From Bacilli bacterium (lineage in GTDB: Bacteria; Bacillota_I; Bacilli_A; RF39; UBA660): a stretch of 64,000 bases of DNA. The stretch is taken from assembly GCA_016296185.1 (NCBI GenBank), contig JAEDJT010000002.1, positions 1-64,000 on the forward strand, read 5' to 3'. The translations under genes and the position numbers were made by a program. The notes below the pieces were generated by a model. The model had not been told where the DNA came from. It was given only the letters and a program-made list of their open reading frames with translations, and did no database searches. Below, in pieces: positions 1-6,798 of the stretch (positions within the stretch are counted from its first letter, which is position 1; every line of letters begins with the position of its first letter).

Positions 1-39
1 ATAAAGAAAAAAGTTATTTTTCTATCAAATAAATAATAC

Positions 40-53
40 AAATTACAATTTAT
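40..53. repeat. Copy 1 of a 13-14 bp AT-rich repeat
   Basis: The 14-mer AAATTACAATTTAT occurs here and again at 651-664, and its first 13 bases recur at 1335-1347. It is a near-palindrome. Copies 2 and 3 lie immediately upstream of a terminator hairpin. Its role is unknown. Confidence 0.5.
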
Positions 54-70
54 CGTTATGTTAAAAAGTA

Positions 71-98
71 TTGCTTGTAGCAACGGGTGTTTTATAAT
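71..98 (+). promoter_or_regulatory. Probable sigma-A promoter of the Xre-type regulator
   Basis: A -35-like TTGCTT at 71-76 and a perfect TATAAT at 93-98 are separated by 16 bp. Transcription would start near 105, shortly before the GAAAGGAG ribosome site of the next gene. Confidence 0.55.
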
Positions 99-130
99 AA
101 ACTGAATTTGATGAAAGGAGAAAGTGTATT

Positions 131-646
131 ATGTTAAAAGATAATTTAAAAATATTAAGAAAAAATAAAGGACTTTCACAAGAAGAATTAAGCATCAAAT
201 TACATGTTGTTAGACAAACAGTTTCAAAATGGGAATCAGGTTTATCTGTACCAGATGCTGAAATGTTAATGACTATATCAGAAATATTAGAAACACCCGT
301 TAGTGAAATTCTAGGTGAAAGTATAGAAGAAAAAGAAAAAAATGATTTAAAAGTAATATCAGAAAAGTTAGAAGTCATTAATGAACAATTAGCAATGAAA
401 CAAAAGCAAAAAAGAAAAATGTTAGTTAATACATTAATAGTTGCTGATGTATGTTTAATAATATTATTTATCTTATTAGCAATATTAGGAAGTCCATATC
501 AATCATGGGATTATAGTGATCCAGAGTGGTCAGTAATTGGAACTTTATGGCATTCGTTTGAATGGGTATATTTCAAAGTAGCTCCACTTATGATTATTGT
601 TATAACAGCAATACTTGGAGTAATATTTGTTAAAAGAAATAAATAA
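131..646 (+). CDS. Xre-family transcriptional regulator with two C-terminal membrane segments
   Basis: This is a 171-residue protein. Residues 1-60 form a Cro/C1-type helix-turn-helix with the usual GLSQEELS and VSKWESG signatures. A charged linker or coiled coil spans about 62-96, followed by two hydrophobic stretches at about 100-120 and 150-167. The DNA-binding head would therefore be tethered to the membrane, as in many Firmicutes Xre regulators that control their own locus or stress genes. The ATG follows a GAAAGGAG ribosome site. It is a single-gene unit: its own promoter lies upstream and a hairpin terminator sits at 665-694. Its target cannot be deduced from the sequence. Confidence 0.9.
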   Translation: MLKDNLKILRKNKGLSQEELSIKLHVVRQTVSKWESGLSVPDAEMLMTISEILETPVSEILGESIEEKEKNDLKVISEKLEVINEQLAMKQKQKRKMLVNTLIVADVCLIILFILLAILGSPYQSWDYSDPEWSVIGTLWHSFEWVYFKVAPLMIIVITAILGVIFVKRNK

Positions 647-650
647 TTGA

Positions 651-664
651 AAATTACAATTTAT
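651..664. repeat. Copy 2 of the AAATTACAATTTA repeat
   Basis: Identical over 14 bases to positions 40-53. It directly abuts the terminator stem that starts at 665. Confidence 0.5.
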
Positions 665-694
665 AGAGTAGATAGAAAATATCTATTCTTTTTT
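665..694 (+). terminator. Intrinsic terminator of the Xre-type gene
   Basis: A 10-bp stem (665-674 with 680-689, one G-U pair) with a short A-rich loop is followed by a T-run. Confidence 0.75.
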
Positions 695-754
695 ATGATG
701 TAAACTTTAATGAAAGCAAGTATTGTCTTTTATTTTTTTATAAAAAATATGTAA

Positions 755-781
755 TTAGCACTTACATGTTGACAGTGCTAA
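755..781 (+). promoter_or_regulatory. CIRCE operator (HrcA site) of the hsp20 gene
   Basis: TTAGCACTT, nine bases, then CAGTGCTAA: both arms match the CIRCE consensus (TTAGCACTC-N9-GAGTGCTAA) except at one end position of each arm. It overlaps the -35 box of the hsp20 promoter, so bound HrcA would block RNA polymerase. hrcA itself lies at 29872 in this window with its own CIRCE sites. Confidence 0.92.
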
Positions 782-797
782 TTAAAAGTGGTATAAC
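769..797 (+). promoter_or_regulatory. Sigma-A promoter of the hsp20 gene
   Basis: A perfect TTGACA at 769-774, 17 bp, then TATAAC at 792-797. The -35 lies inside the CIRCE operator. The predicted leader of about 85 nt contains a small GC-containing inverted repeat (about 844-867); whether it acts on translation is unknown. Confidence 0.85.
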
Positions 798-890
798 TAG
801 TATGTAAGAGAAAATAATCTTACAGGTGTTAATAATTAATTATGCGCTACCTAAAAAGGCTCTACGCAATTTGAAAGGAAGATGATATAT

Positions 891-1301
891 ATGATGTTAA
901 TGCCAAGAAAAAATGATTTCGATATATTTGGAGGTTTCTTTGATGATTCGTTCTTTAATGAATCAAAAAATAGAGAATTAATGAAAACTGACATTAAAGA
1001 AGGAGAAAATGAATATACTTTAGAAATTGAAATGCCTGGTATAAAAAAGGAAAATGTTAAAATTGAATTATCTAAAGGGTATATAACAATAAGTGCCGAA
1101 AATAATAACGAAGTTGAAGAAAAAGAAAATAATTATATAAGAAAAGAAAGACATTATGGTTCATTTACTAGAAGTTTCTATGTAGGAGATAAAGTAGAAA
1201 TGAATGATATTAATGCTTCAATGGATAATGGTATTTTAAGTATCACTGTTCCAAAAGAAGAATCAGAAGAACCAGAAAAGAAATATATCGAAATAAAGTA
1301 G
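891..1301 (+). CDS. Small heat-shock protein, Hsp20/alpha-crystallin family
   Basis: This is an ATP-independent chaperone that holds unfolding proteins. The alpha-crystallin domain spans roughly residues 30-125. It carries the family's EMPGIKKENVKIEL strand, a central YIRKERHYGSFTRSF segment and the GILSITVPK motif near the end. A short N-terminal arm rich in Phe and Asp precedes it. At about 136 residues it has the normal length for a bacterial Hsp20. The first in-frame ATG (882) abuts the AAAGGAAG ribosome site, so one of the paired ATGs at 891 or 894 is a better start. It is a single-gene unit under a CIRCE/HrcA promoter with tandem terminators downstream, so it should be heat-inducible as part of the HrcA regulon. 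Confidence 0.95.
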   Translation: MMLMPRKNDFDIFGGFFDDSFFNESKNRELMKTDIKEGENEYTLEIEMPGIKKENVKIELSKGYITISAENNNEVEEKENNYIRKERHYGSFTRSFYVGDKVEMNDINASMDNGILSITVPKEESEEPEKKYIEIK

Positions 1302-1321
1302 GATTTTGTCCTACTTTTTAT
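1295..1321 (+). terminator. Intrinsic terminator of hsp20
   Basis: A 9-bp perfect stem, 1295-1303 with 1309-1317, loop TTTTG, then T-rich. The hsp20 stop codon lies inside the 5' arm. Confidence 0.8.
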
Positions 1322-1334
1322 TTATATAAAGGAT

Positions 1335-1347
1335 AAATTACAATTTA
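1335..1347. repeat. Copy 3 of the AAATTACAATTTA repeat
   Basis: A 13-base match to copies at 40-52 and 651-663. It lies four bases upstream of the terminator stem at 1351. Confidence 0.5.
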
Positions 1348-1350
1348 ACG

Positions 1351-1380
1351 AGCAGATCTGTAAAAAGATTTGCTTTTTTT
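1351..1380 (+). terminator. Second terminator downstream of hsp20
   Basis: An 8-bp stem (1351-1358 with 1367-1374, one G-U pair) is followed by a T-run that passes directly into the next promoter. Confidence 0.7.
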
Positions 1381-1382
1381 CA

Positions 1383-1391
1383 TGTTATAAT
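1383..1391 (+). promoter_or_regulatory. Extended -10 promoter after terminator
   Basis: TG-T-TATAAT with no good -35. It lies two bases past the T-run of the terminator at 1351-1380. It would drive the uracil-glycosylase-like gene and the short GTG reading frame at 1434. Confidence 0.6.
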
Positions 1392-1506
1392 ATAACTGAA
1401 AGAAAAATAGTAATTTTTAGAGGAGGTTTTATAGTGAGTTTAAATTTTAAATAAAATAGCGGTAGTAACGACTTATGAAAAACTTTTGTATAAGAAGGTG
1501 AAAATT

Positions 1507-2175
1507 TTGAAAATAGAAGATTTAAAAAAAGATTATGATAAATTACAAATCAAATATGGTGCTAAAGAATTAGATTCTATATATAATGGTGGATGTGAAG
1601 AAAATCCTGATATATGTTTTGTTTTTATGAATCCTACGGGAAAGAATATTGCCAGTGATAAATCTTGGAAAGGTAGAAAGTCTCCATGGTTAGGAACTAA
1701 AAACATATGGAAGTTGTTCTATAAAGTTAATTTATTAAGTGAAGAAACATTTAACAAAATTCAAGAAAAGAAACCAAAAGAATGGGATTATGAATTTTGT
1801 AATTATGTTTACGAAGAAATTGAAAAAAATAAATTGTTCATCACTAATTTAGGTAAATGTACACAAATAGATGCAAGACCGCTTCCTGATGAAGTATTAA
1901 AAAAGTACCTTAATTTATTATTTAAAGAAATAGATATTATTAAACCAAAAGTAATTATCACTTTTGGAAATCAAGTTAGTTCTATTATTCTAAACAAAAA
2001 AATATCAGTATCTGAAAATAGAAAAATTTGTCATGAATTAGAAATTAATAAAAACAAATATAAAGTTTATCCAGTGTATTATCCAGTTGGTAATGGTATA
2101 TTTAATATTGATAAATCAATAGATGATATTAAATGGATAATAGATATGGAAATAAAAGAGAAAGTGAAAAAATAA
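1507..2175 (+). CDS. Uracil-DNA glycosylase superfamily protein
   Basis: This is a 222-residue protein with the layout of the uracil-DNA glycosylase fold. An active-site-like FVFMNPTGKN segment lies near residue 40, an ITNLGKC strand is in the middle, KPKVIITFGNQ follows the helix, and a YPVYYPVGNG segment near the C-terminus sits where the family has its His-loop. Such enzymes remove uracil or related bases from DNA; the exact family and substrate are not clear. The best start is TTG 1507, six bases after AAGGTG. In-frame codons continue upstream to 1444 (see findings), and a strong AGGAGG ribosome site with GTG at 1434 opens a seven-codon frame in another phase, so the true N-terminus may be disrupted. 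Confidence 0.75.
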   Translation: MKIEDLKKDYDKLQIKYGAKELDSIYNGGCEENPDICFVFMNPTGKNIASDKSWKGRKSPWLGTKNIWKLFYKVNLLSEETFNKIQEKKPKEWDYEFCNYVYEEIEKNKLFITNLGKCTQIDARPLPDEVLKKYLNLLFKEIDIIKPKVIITFGNQVSSIILNKKISVSENRKICHELEINKNKYKVYPVYYPVGNGIFNIDKSIDDIKWIIDMEIKEKVKK

Positions 2176-2407
2176 AAAAATATATACTAGAAGACGATGG
2201 GATTATTTATGGTGGTTCAGCTGGTGCTATTATTTTTGGAAAAGATTTAGATTCATGCAATACAGATGATGATAATGATGTAGGATTAATTGATAAAACA
2301 GGATTTAATATGATAAAAGGGTATTCATTGTTATGTCATTATACAAGCAGAGATTTAACGGAGATATGATTGAACATTCAATTTATGCTGATAAAAAAGT
2401 TTTATAA
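2169..2407 (+). pseudogene. Fragment of a peptidase E (family S51) / class I glutamine-amidotransferase-like gene
   Basis: A translated stretch carries the nucleophile elbow GGSAGA near 2211, then an LDSCNTDDDN segment, an LIDKTGFN segment and YSLLCHYT. These match the C-terminal half of Asp-specific dipeptidase E-like proteins, with Ser as the nucleophile. The N-terminal half is absent, because the match begins at the end of the upstream glycosylase gene. At about 2369 the frame hits TGA, and similar-looking sequence continues in another frame to a TAA at 2405-2407. It is therefore a truncated and frameshifted remnant. No ribosome site precedes the fragment. Confidence 0.65.
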
Positions 2408-2478
2408 AGGTTATTTCTCATACGACCAGGATATTTTTGATATTGTATTCTGCACCCCGTATAAATTATATTAAATAA

Positions 2479-2509
2479 AAGTATATAAGTTTAAAATATG
2501 CTTTTTTTA
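2479..2509 (+). terminator. Intrinsic terminator upstream of rbgA
   Basis: An 8-bp stem, 2479-2486 with 2496-2503 (one G-U pair), 9-nt loop, then seven T's that run into the rbgA promoter. Confidence 0.55.
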
Positions 2510-2518
2510 TGCTATAAT
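2510..2518 (+). promoter_or_regulatory. Extended -10 promoter of the rbgA-topA operon
   Basis: TG-C-TATAAT immediately after a terminator T-run; no convincing -35. The first gene, rbgA, starts 33 bases downstream with AAGGAAGTG as its ribosome site. Confidence 0.65.
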
Positions 2519-2551
2519 TTAATAGATTTAAAACTTTAAGGAAGTGATTTT

Positions 2552-3418
2552 ATGAACGAAAATAAAACTAATATCAACTGGTATCCTGGTCATATGGCTA
2601 AAACTAAAAGATTAATTCAAGAAAAATATAATTTAATTGATGTTGTTTATGAAGTAATTGATGCTAGAATGCCTAAGTCTTCTAAGATTAAAGATGTTGA
2701 AAATTTAATTAAAGGTAAACCTAGAGTTTTAATAATGACTAAAAAAGATTTATGTGATTTAGATGTTACAAAAAAATGGATGTCTTATTATGAAAATAAA
2801 GGATATCATGTTGTATTAGTTGATTTATCTCAAAATAATTCTGTTAATGAAATTATTAATGTTACTAATAAGATTACTGAAGAGTTACAACAAAAGAGAG
2901 AAACTAAAGGTCTAACTAGAAAAGAAATTAGAGCTTTAGTTATTGGTATTCCTAATGTTGGAAAATCTACTTTAATTAATAGAATGGCAGGAAAAAAAGT
3001 TGCTGTTGTTGGTAATAATCCTGGTGTTACAAAAAATTTAAATTGGTTAAAAACAAATAGTAATATTTTATTATTAGATAGTCCTGGTATTTTATGGCCT
3101 AAATTAGATGATGAAGAAGGTGCTTTAAATTTAGCTAGTTTAAGTGCTATACCTAGAGATATTTTACCTGTAGATAAAGTAGCTATTCATATTTTAAATA
3201 AGTATGATAAATATTATCAAAATGTATTAAAAACTAGATATGGTTTAGATATGTTAGATCAAGATGATATGGTTACTGTTTATGAAACTATAGGAAGAAG
3301 AATTGGAGCTATTATATCTGGTGGAGAAGTTGATTATGATAGAGTAAGTAAAACTATTCTAGAAGATATAAAAAATGAAAGAGTTAAAGGAATTACATTT
3401 GATAGGATTGATGATTAA
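2552..3418 (+). CDS. rbgA: Ribosome biogenesis GTPase RbgA (YlqF)
   Basis: RbgA is a GTPase needed late in 50S ribosomal subunit assembly. The G motifs appear in circularly permuted order: G4 TKKD at residues 63-66, G1 GIPNVGKST at 132-140, and G3 DSPG at 176-179. The N-terminal INWYPGHMAK motif is diagnostic for the YlqF/RbgA group, and the C-terminal helical domain is present. The length of 288 residues is normal. It is the first gene of an operon that continues without gaps to topA; its stop overlaps the next ATG by one base. In Bacillus rbgA is also followed by rnhB. Confidence 0.97.
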   Translation: MNENKTNINWYPGHMAKTKRLIQEKYNLIDVVYEVIDARMPKSSKIKDVENLIKGKPRVLIMTKKDLCDLDVTKKWMSYYENKGYHVVLVDLSQNNSVNEIINVTNKITEELQQKRETKGLTRKEIRALVIGIPNVGKSTLINRMAGKKVAVVGNNPGVTKNLNWLKTNSNILLLDSPGILWPKLDDEEGALNLASLSAIPRDILPVDKVAIHILNKYDKYYQNVLKTRYGLDMLDQDDMVTVYETIGRRIGAIISGGEVDYDRVSKTILEDIKNERVKGITFDRIDD

Positions 3419-4041
3419 TGAATTTAGATGCTAGCATTATTGCTTATATTGATGAAAAATTATTTTTACTTGAACATTTAACAAAAGATGAATGTGTTAA
3501 GTTTAGAGAAAAAATCGAAAAATATTTAAATAATAGAAGTAGTAAAGAAACATTTTTTAAAAATTTAGATGGTACTGTAGAGTTTTTAGAAAAAATTGGT
3601 TTGAACTATCATGAAATTATAATGTGTATATTTAATTGGCCTTCTATTATTCATTCAGATAAAAATGATTTGTTATATAAGTATTTAGTGTTAGGTATTC
3701 CTAAACGTTATAATTTAAGTGATATTGATAGGGATGATATATTAGTAAATCATCCTAAAGATTTAATGACTGGTATTGATACTGTTTATGCTAGAATTAT
3801 GTTCTTTTTAAGTGAAGAATCTAAAGATGTTACTAGAAAAAATGTTATAACTAGAAGAAAGTTATTAAAAATAACTAATAAGGAATTTGAAGAGTTTTAT
3901 GGTATTAGTAGAGATAATATTGTTTCTAAATATCCATTTACTAAGGATTCTTTAAAGAATGTCTTGTCTCTAGATTATAATAAGGAAGTAGTTGAAAGAT
4001 TTTATGGGAATAGTAAAGAGTTTGGAAGAAGATCGTCTTAA
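3418..4041 (+). CDS. Unrecognised 207-residue protein between rbgA and rnhB
   Basis: I do not recognise a family. The protein is soluble-looking and charged, with no signal peptide or membrane segment. A glutamate- and lysine-rich helical N-terminus precedes a central part with IFNWPSII and a C-terminal part with repeated helix-like segments around NKEFEEFYGI and KYPFTKDSLKNVL. These could suggest short helical repeats, but I cannot assign one. It is translationally coupled at both ends: its ATG overlaps the rbgA stop, and its last 50 bases overlap the likely start of rnhB. The tight packing inside a ribosome/nucleic-acid operon is the only functional hint. Confidence 0.8.
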   Translation: MNLDASIIAYIDEKLFLLEHLTKDECVKFREKIEKYLNNRSSKETFFKNLDGTVEFLEKIGLNYHEIIMCIFNWPSIIHSDKNDLLYKYLVLGIPKRYNLSDIDRDDILVNHPKDLMTGIDTVYARIMFFLSEESKDVTRKNVITRRKLLKITNKEFEEFYGISRDNIVSKYPFTKDSLKNVLSLDYNKEVVERFYGNSKEFGRRSS

Positions 4042-4639
4042 TTTTGAAAAAGAGTTATATAAAGAAGGATATACTTTAATTGCTGGTGTTGATGAGGCTG
4101 GTAGAGGGCCGTTAGTTGGACCAGTTGTTGCGGGTGCTGTTATTTTACCTGTAAATTATAGTTGTCCTGGTTTAAATGATAGTAAACAAATTAGTGAGAA
4201 AAAAAGAGAAAAGTTGTATGATATTATTATGCAAGATGCAATTGCTGTTGGTGTTGGGGTAGTAGATGCCAAAACAATTGATGAGATAAATATATTGGAA
4301 GCTTCAAGATTAGCTATGAAATTAGCTATAGAAGATTTAAAAGTTAAACCTGAATATGTTTTAAGTGATGCTATGAAGTTAACTAATATTGATATTCCAT
4401 ATAAAGATATTATTCATGGCGATGCTTTATCTTTATCTATAGCTGCTGGGTCCATAATTGCTAAAGTTACTAGAGATAGAATGCTATTAGAATTAGATAA
4501 AAAATATCCTCAATATGGATTTGCTAAACATAAAGGATATCCAACAAAAGCACATTTAGAAGCTATACAAAAATATGGTTTATTTGAAGAATATAGATTT
4601 TCTTATAAACCAGTTAGTAATTTAATGAAAAAAGATTAG
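3992..4639 (+). CDS. rnhB: Ribonuclease HII
   Basis: RNase HII cleaves the RNA strand of RNA-DNA hybrids and removes single ribonucleotides misincorporated into DNA. The catalytic Asp-Glu pair is in GVDEAGRGP (about residues 34-35). The later active-site region includes YVLSDAMKL, IAAGSIIAKVTRDR and a YGFAKHKGYPT segment, all typical of the type II enzyme. The length is about 215 residues if translation starts at TTG 3992, which follows AAGGAAG by three bases. An ATG at 4004 and a TTG at 4022 are alternative starts, so the N-terminus is uncertain. It overlaps the upstream gene and is followed within eight bases by the LTA-synthase-like gene. Confidence 0.93.
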   Translation: MKDFMGIVKSLEEDRLNFEKELYKEGYTLIAGVDEAGRGPLVGPVVAGAVILPVNYSCPGLNDSKQISEKKREKLYDIIMQDAIAVGVGVVDAKTIDEINILEASRLAMKLAIEDLKVKPEYVLSDAMKLTNIDIPYKDIIHGDALSLSIAAGSIIAKVTRDRMLLELDKKYPQYGFAKHKGYPTKAHLEAIQKYGLFEEYRFSYKPVSNLMKKD

Positions 4640-4647
4640 GAAGAGGA

Positions 4648-6783
4648 ATGGGTAGGATGAAAATATTTTATAATAAGGTATTTAAAAATTATTTTTTGTT
4701 AGTGTGTTGTTTATTTTTATTAGAAGTATTTTTTAAATTATTTAATGGTATTTCATTATTTAATTGGTCAATTATAAGAATATTTTTAGGCGTAAACATG
4801 GTTTGTTTAATATTTGGTTTCTTATATTCTTTTTGTGGCCGTATTGTTGGTAATGCTTTAACAATTATTACTGCATTTATTTTTACTATTTATAGTATTT
4901 TACAAACTGGTTTTTATAACTTTATAGGAACTTTTATGTCTTTAGGTAATATGAGTCAACTTGATGCTGTAGCTGACTATTTTGGAGATTATATTGCTAG
5001 TTTTAGATGGTATTACTGGATTATGTTATTACCATTTATTGGTGTAGTTGCTTATTATGTTTTAGTTGAGCATAAAATTCATGTTATGGAAATGAATGAA
5101 TTAATTGATTTTTCTGATAAATTTGATTCAGAAGAAAGAAAAGATTTAAATAATCGTAAAAGAAGAAAAGAATTAAAAAACACTATATTTGCTGAAAAAG
5201 CTAGTGCTATTATTGCAATAGGTTTACTTACAGGTTTTTATTATTCAACATTTGTTGCACCATTTATGCAAAATGAACTACAAATTAAAACTAATTCTGA
5301 ATTATTAGTTAATCCTGATTTACCTAATATTGCTAATGCTCAATTAGGATTTGTTGTTTATTCTTTAACTGATTCTAAATCTTTATTATTTCCAGCTAGT
5401 GTTAAGGTGAAATATGATTATGCTGATGGGTATACAATTCAAGAACAAAAACAAAGTGGCTTTACTCGTAAAATAAATGATACTATTTGGAAAAAAGCAA
5501 TTGAAGATGAACATAATTCTAGTTATAAAACTTTAAGTAATTATTATATTAGTCAATCTATTACTGATGAAAATGATTATACTGGTTTATTTGCTGGTAA
5601 GAATTTAATTGTCATTATGATGGAATCTGTAAATAATGTTGCTTTAAATCCTTCTTATTATCCTAATTTATATAAATTATATAGTGAAGGATGGAGTTGG
5701 GATAATTCATTTAGTCCACGTAATAGTTGTCCTACTGGTAATAATGAAATGGCTGGTATGGTTTCTTTATATACAATTAATAATAAATGTTCTGCCAATG
5801 CTTATATGAATAATGTATATCCTGAATCAATATTTAATTTATTTAATGAAGCTGGATATACTACTTCTAGTTATCATAATTATACTGATCAATATTATTT
5901 TAGAAAGATTATTCATAATAATATGGGAAGTGGACATTATTATGGTGTTCAAGAACTTGGTATTCCTTATAGTGATGTTTATGAAGAATGGCCTAGTGAT
6001 GTTGAGTTGATGAAAAAATTCTTAAAGAATTCTGAATCTGATGAAAAATATATGGCATGGATTTCAACTGTTTCTACTCATCATCCATATGGTGTTTCTA
6101 GTGAATTAGGAGATTTATATCTTGACACATTTGCTAATACAAATTATAGTACTCCAATGAAGAGATACATGTCTAAGATGAAAGTTTTAGATGAAGCTAT
6201 TGGTGTATTATTAGATGGCTTAGAAAAACAAGGTAAGTTAGATGATACTGTTATTGTCTTATATGGTGATAATTATCCATATGGATTAAAGACTGAATAT
6301 TTAACTAATTATTTTGGTCATGATATGTCTAAATATAATGAAGTTGATAAAACTCCTTTAATTATTTATAATTCAGCTATTAAGGCTACTAAATTTAATG
6401 AATATACTTCTTATATTAATATTACACCAACTGTTGCAAATTTATTTGGATTAGATTATGATCCTAGATATTATGCTGGTCATGATATTTTAAGTAAAGA
6501 TTATGAAAATAGAGTTATTTTCTCTGATGGTTCATGGAGAGATGATGTTGCTTTCTATGATGCTACTAGTGGTAAAATTACTTTCTTTAGTAAAAACTTT
6601 ACTTATTCTAATGATGAAATTAAGAGTATAAATAATTCAATTAAGAATAGAATTACAATGAGTAATCTTGCTATTAAAACTAATTATTTTAATTATCTTA
6701 ATAATAGATTTAAAGAATATACTGTATCTCCTATAAGTGGTGAAGCGGAATTAGTTACTGATAGTGAAGCAGAGAAAAAATAA
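4648..6783 (+). CDS. LTA synthase family phosphoglycerol transferase (membrane sulfatase fold)
   Basis: Five hydrophobic segments in the first about 205 residues anchor an extracellular sulfatase-type domain (about 300-660), as in lipoteichoic acid synthases. These enzymes polymerise glycerol phosphate from phosphatidylglycerol. Predicted metal ligands are Glu in IMMES (about 326), the nucleophile Thr in CPTGNNE (about 363) and Asp in LYGDN (about 541). The residue after that Asp is Asn, where characterised LtaS enzymes have His (GDH). A THHPYG segment matches the substrate-binding His region. ATG 4657 has better spacing from AGGAAGAGG than ATG 4648. The gene sits between rnhB and topA in one operon. 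Confidence 0.88.
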   Translation: MGRMKIFYNKVFKNYFLLVCCLFLLEVFFKLFNGISLFNWSIIRIFLGVNMVCLIFGFLYSFCGRIVGNALTIITAFIFTIYSILQTGFYNFIGTFMSLGNMSQLDAVADYFGDYIASFRWYYWIMLLPFIGVVAYYVLVEHKIHVMEMNELIDFSDKFDSEERKDLNNRKRRKELKNTIFAEKASAIIAIGLLTGFYYSTFVAPFMQNELQIKTNSELLVNPDLPNIANAQLGFVVYSLTDSKSLLFPASVKVKYDYADGYTIQEQKQSGFTRKINDTIWKKAIEDEHNSSYKTLSNYYISQSITDENDYTGLFAGKNLIVIMMESVNNVALNPSYYPNLYKLYSEGWSWDNSFSPRNSCPTGNNEMAGMVSLYTINNKCSANAYMNNVYPESIFNLFNEAGYTTSSYHNYTDQYYFRKIIHNNMGSGHYYGVQELGIPYSDVYEEWPSDVELMKKFLKNSESDEKYMAWISTVSTHHPYGVSSELGDLYLDTFANTNYSTPMKRYMSKMKVLDEAIGVLLDGLEKQGKLDDTVIVLYGDNYPYGLKTEYLTNYFGHDMSKYNEVDKTPLIIYNSAIKATKFNEYTSYINITPTVANLFGLDYDPRYYAGHDILSKDYENRVIFSDGSWRDDVAFYDATSGKITFFSKNFTYSNDEIKSINNSIKNRITMSNLAIKTNYFNYLNNRFKEYTVSPISGEAELVTDSEAEKK

Positions 6784-6798
6784 GAGATGAGGAATAAT

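Noticed and set aside
61..378. A 105-codon minus-strand frame over the Xre-type gene
   Set aside because: It is antisense to a well-supported helix-turn-helix gene and has no ribosome site.
2133..2369. The peptidase-E-like stretch as an intact 78-residue gene
   Set aside because: Its start lies inside the glycosylase gene without a ribosome site, half of the family domain is absent, and related sequence continues in another frame.
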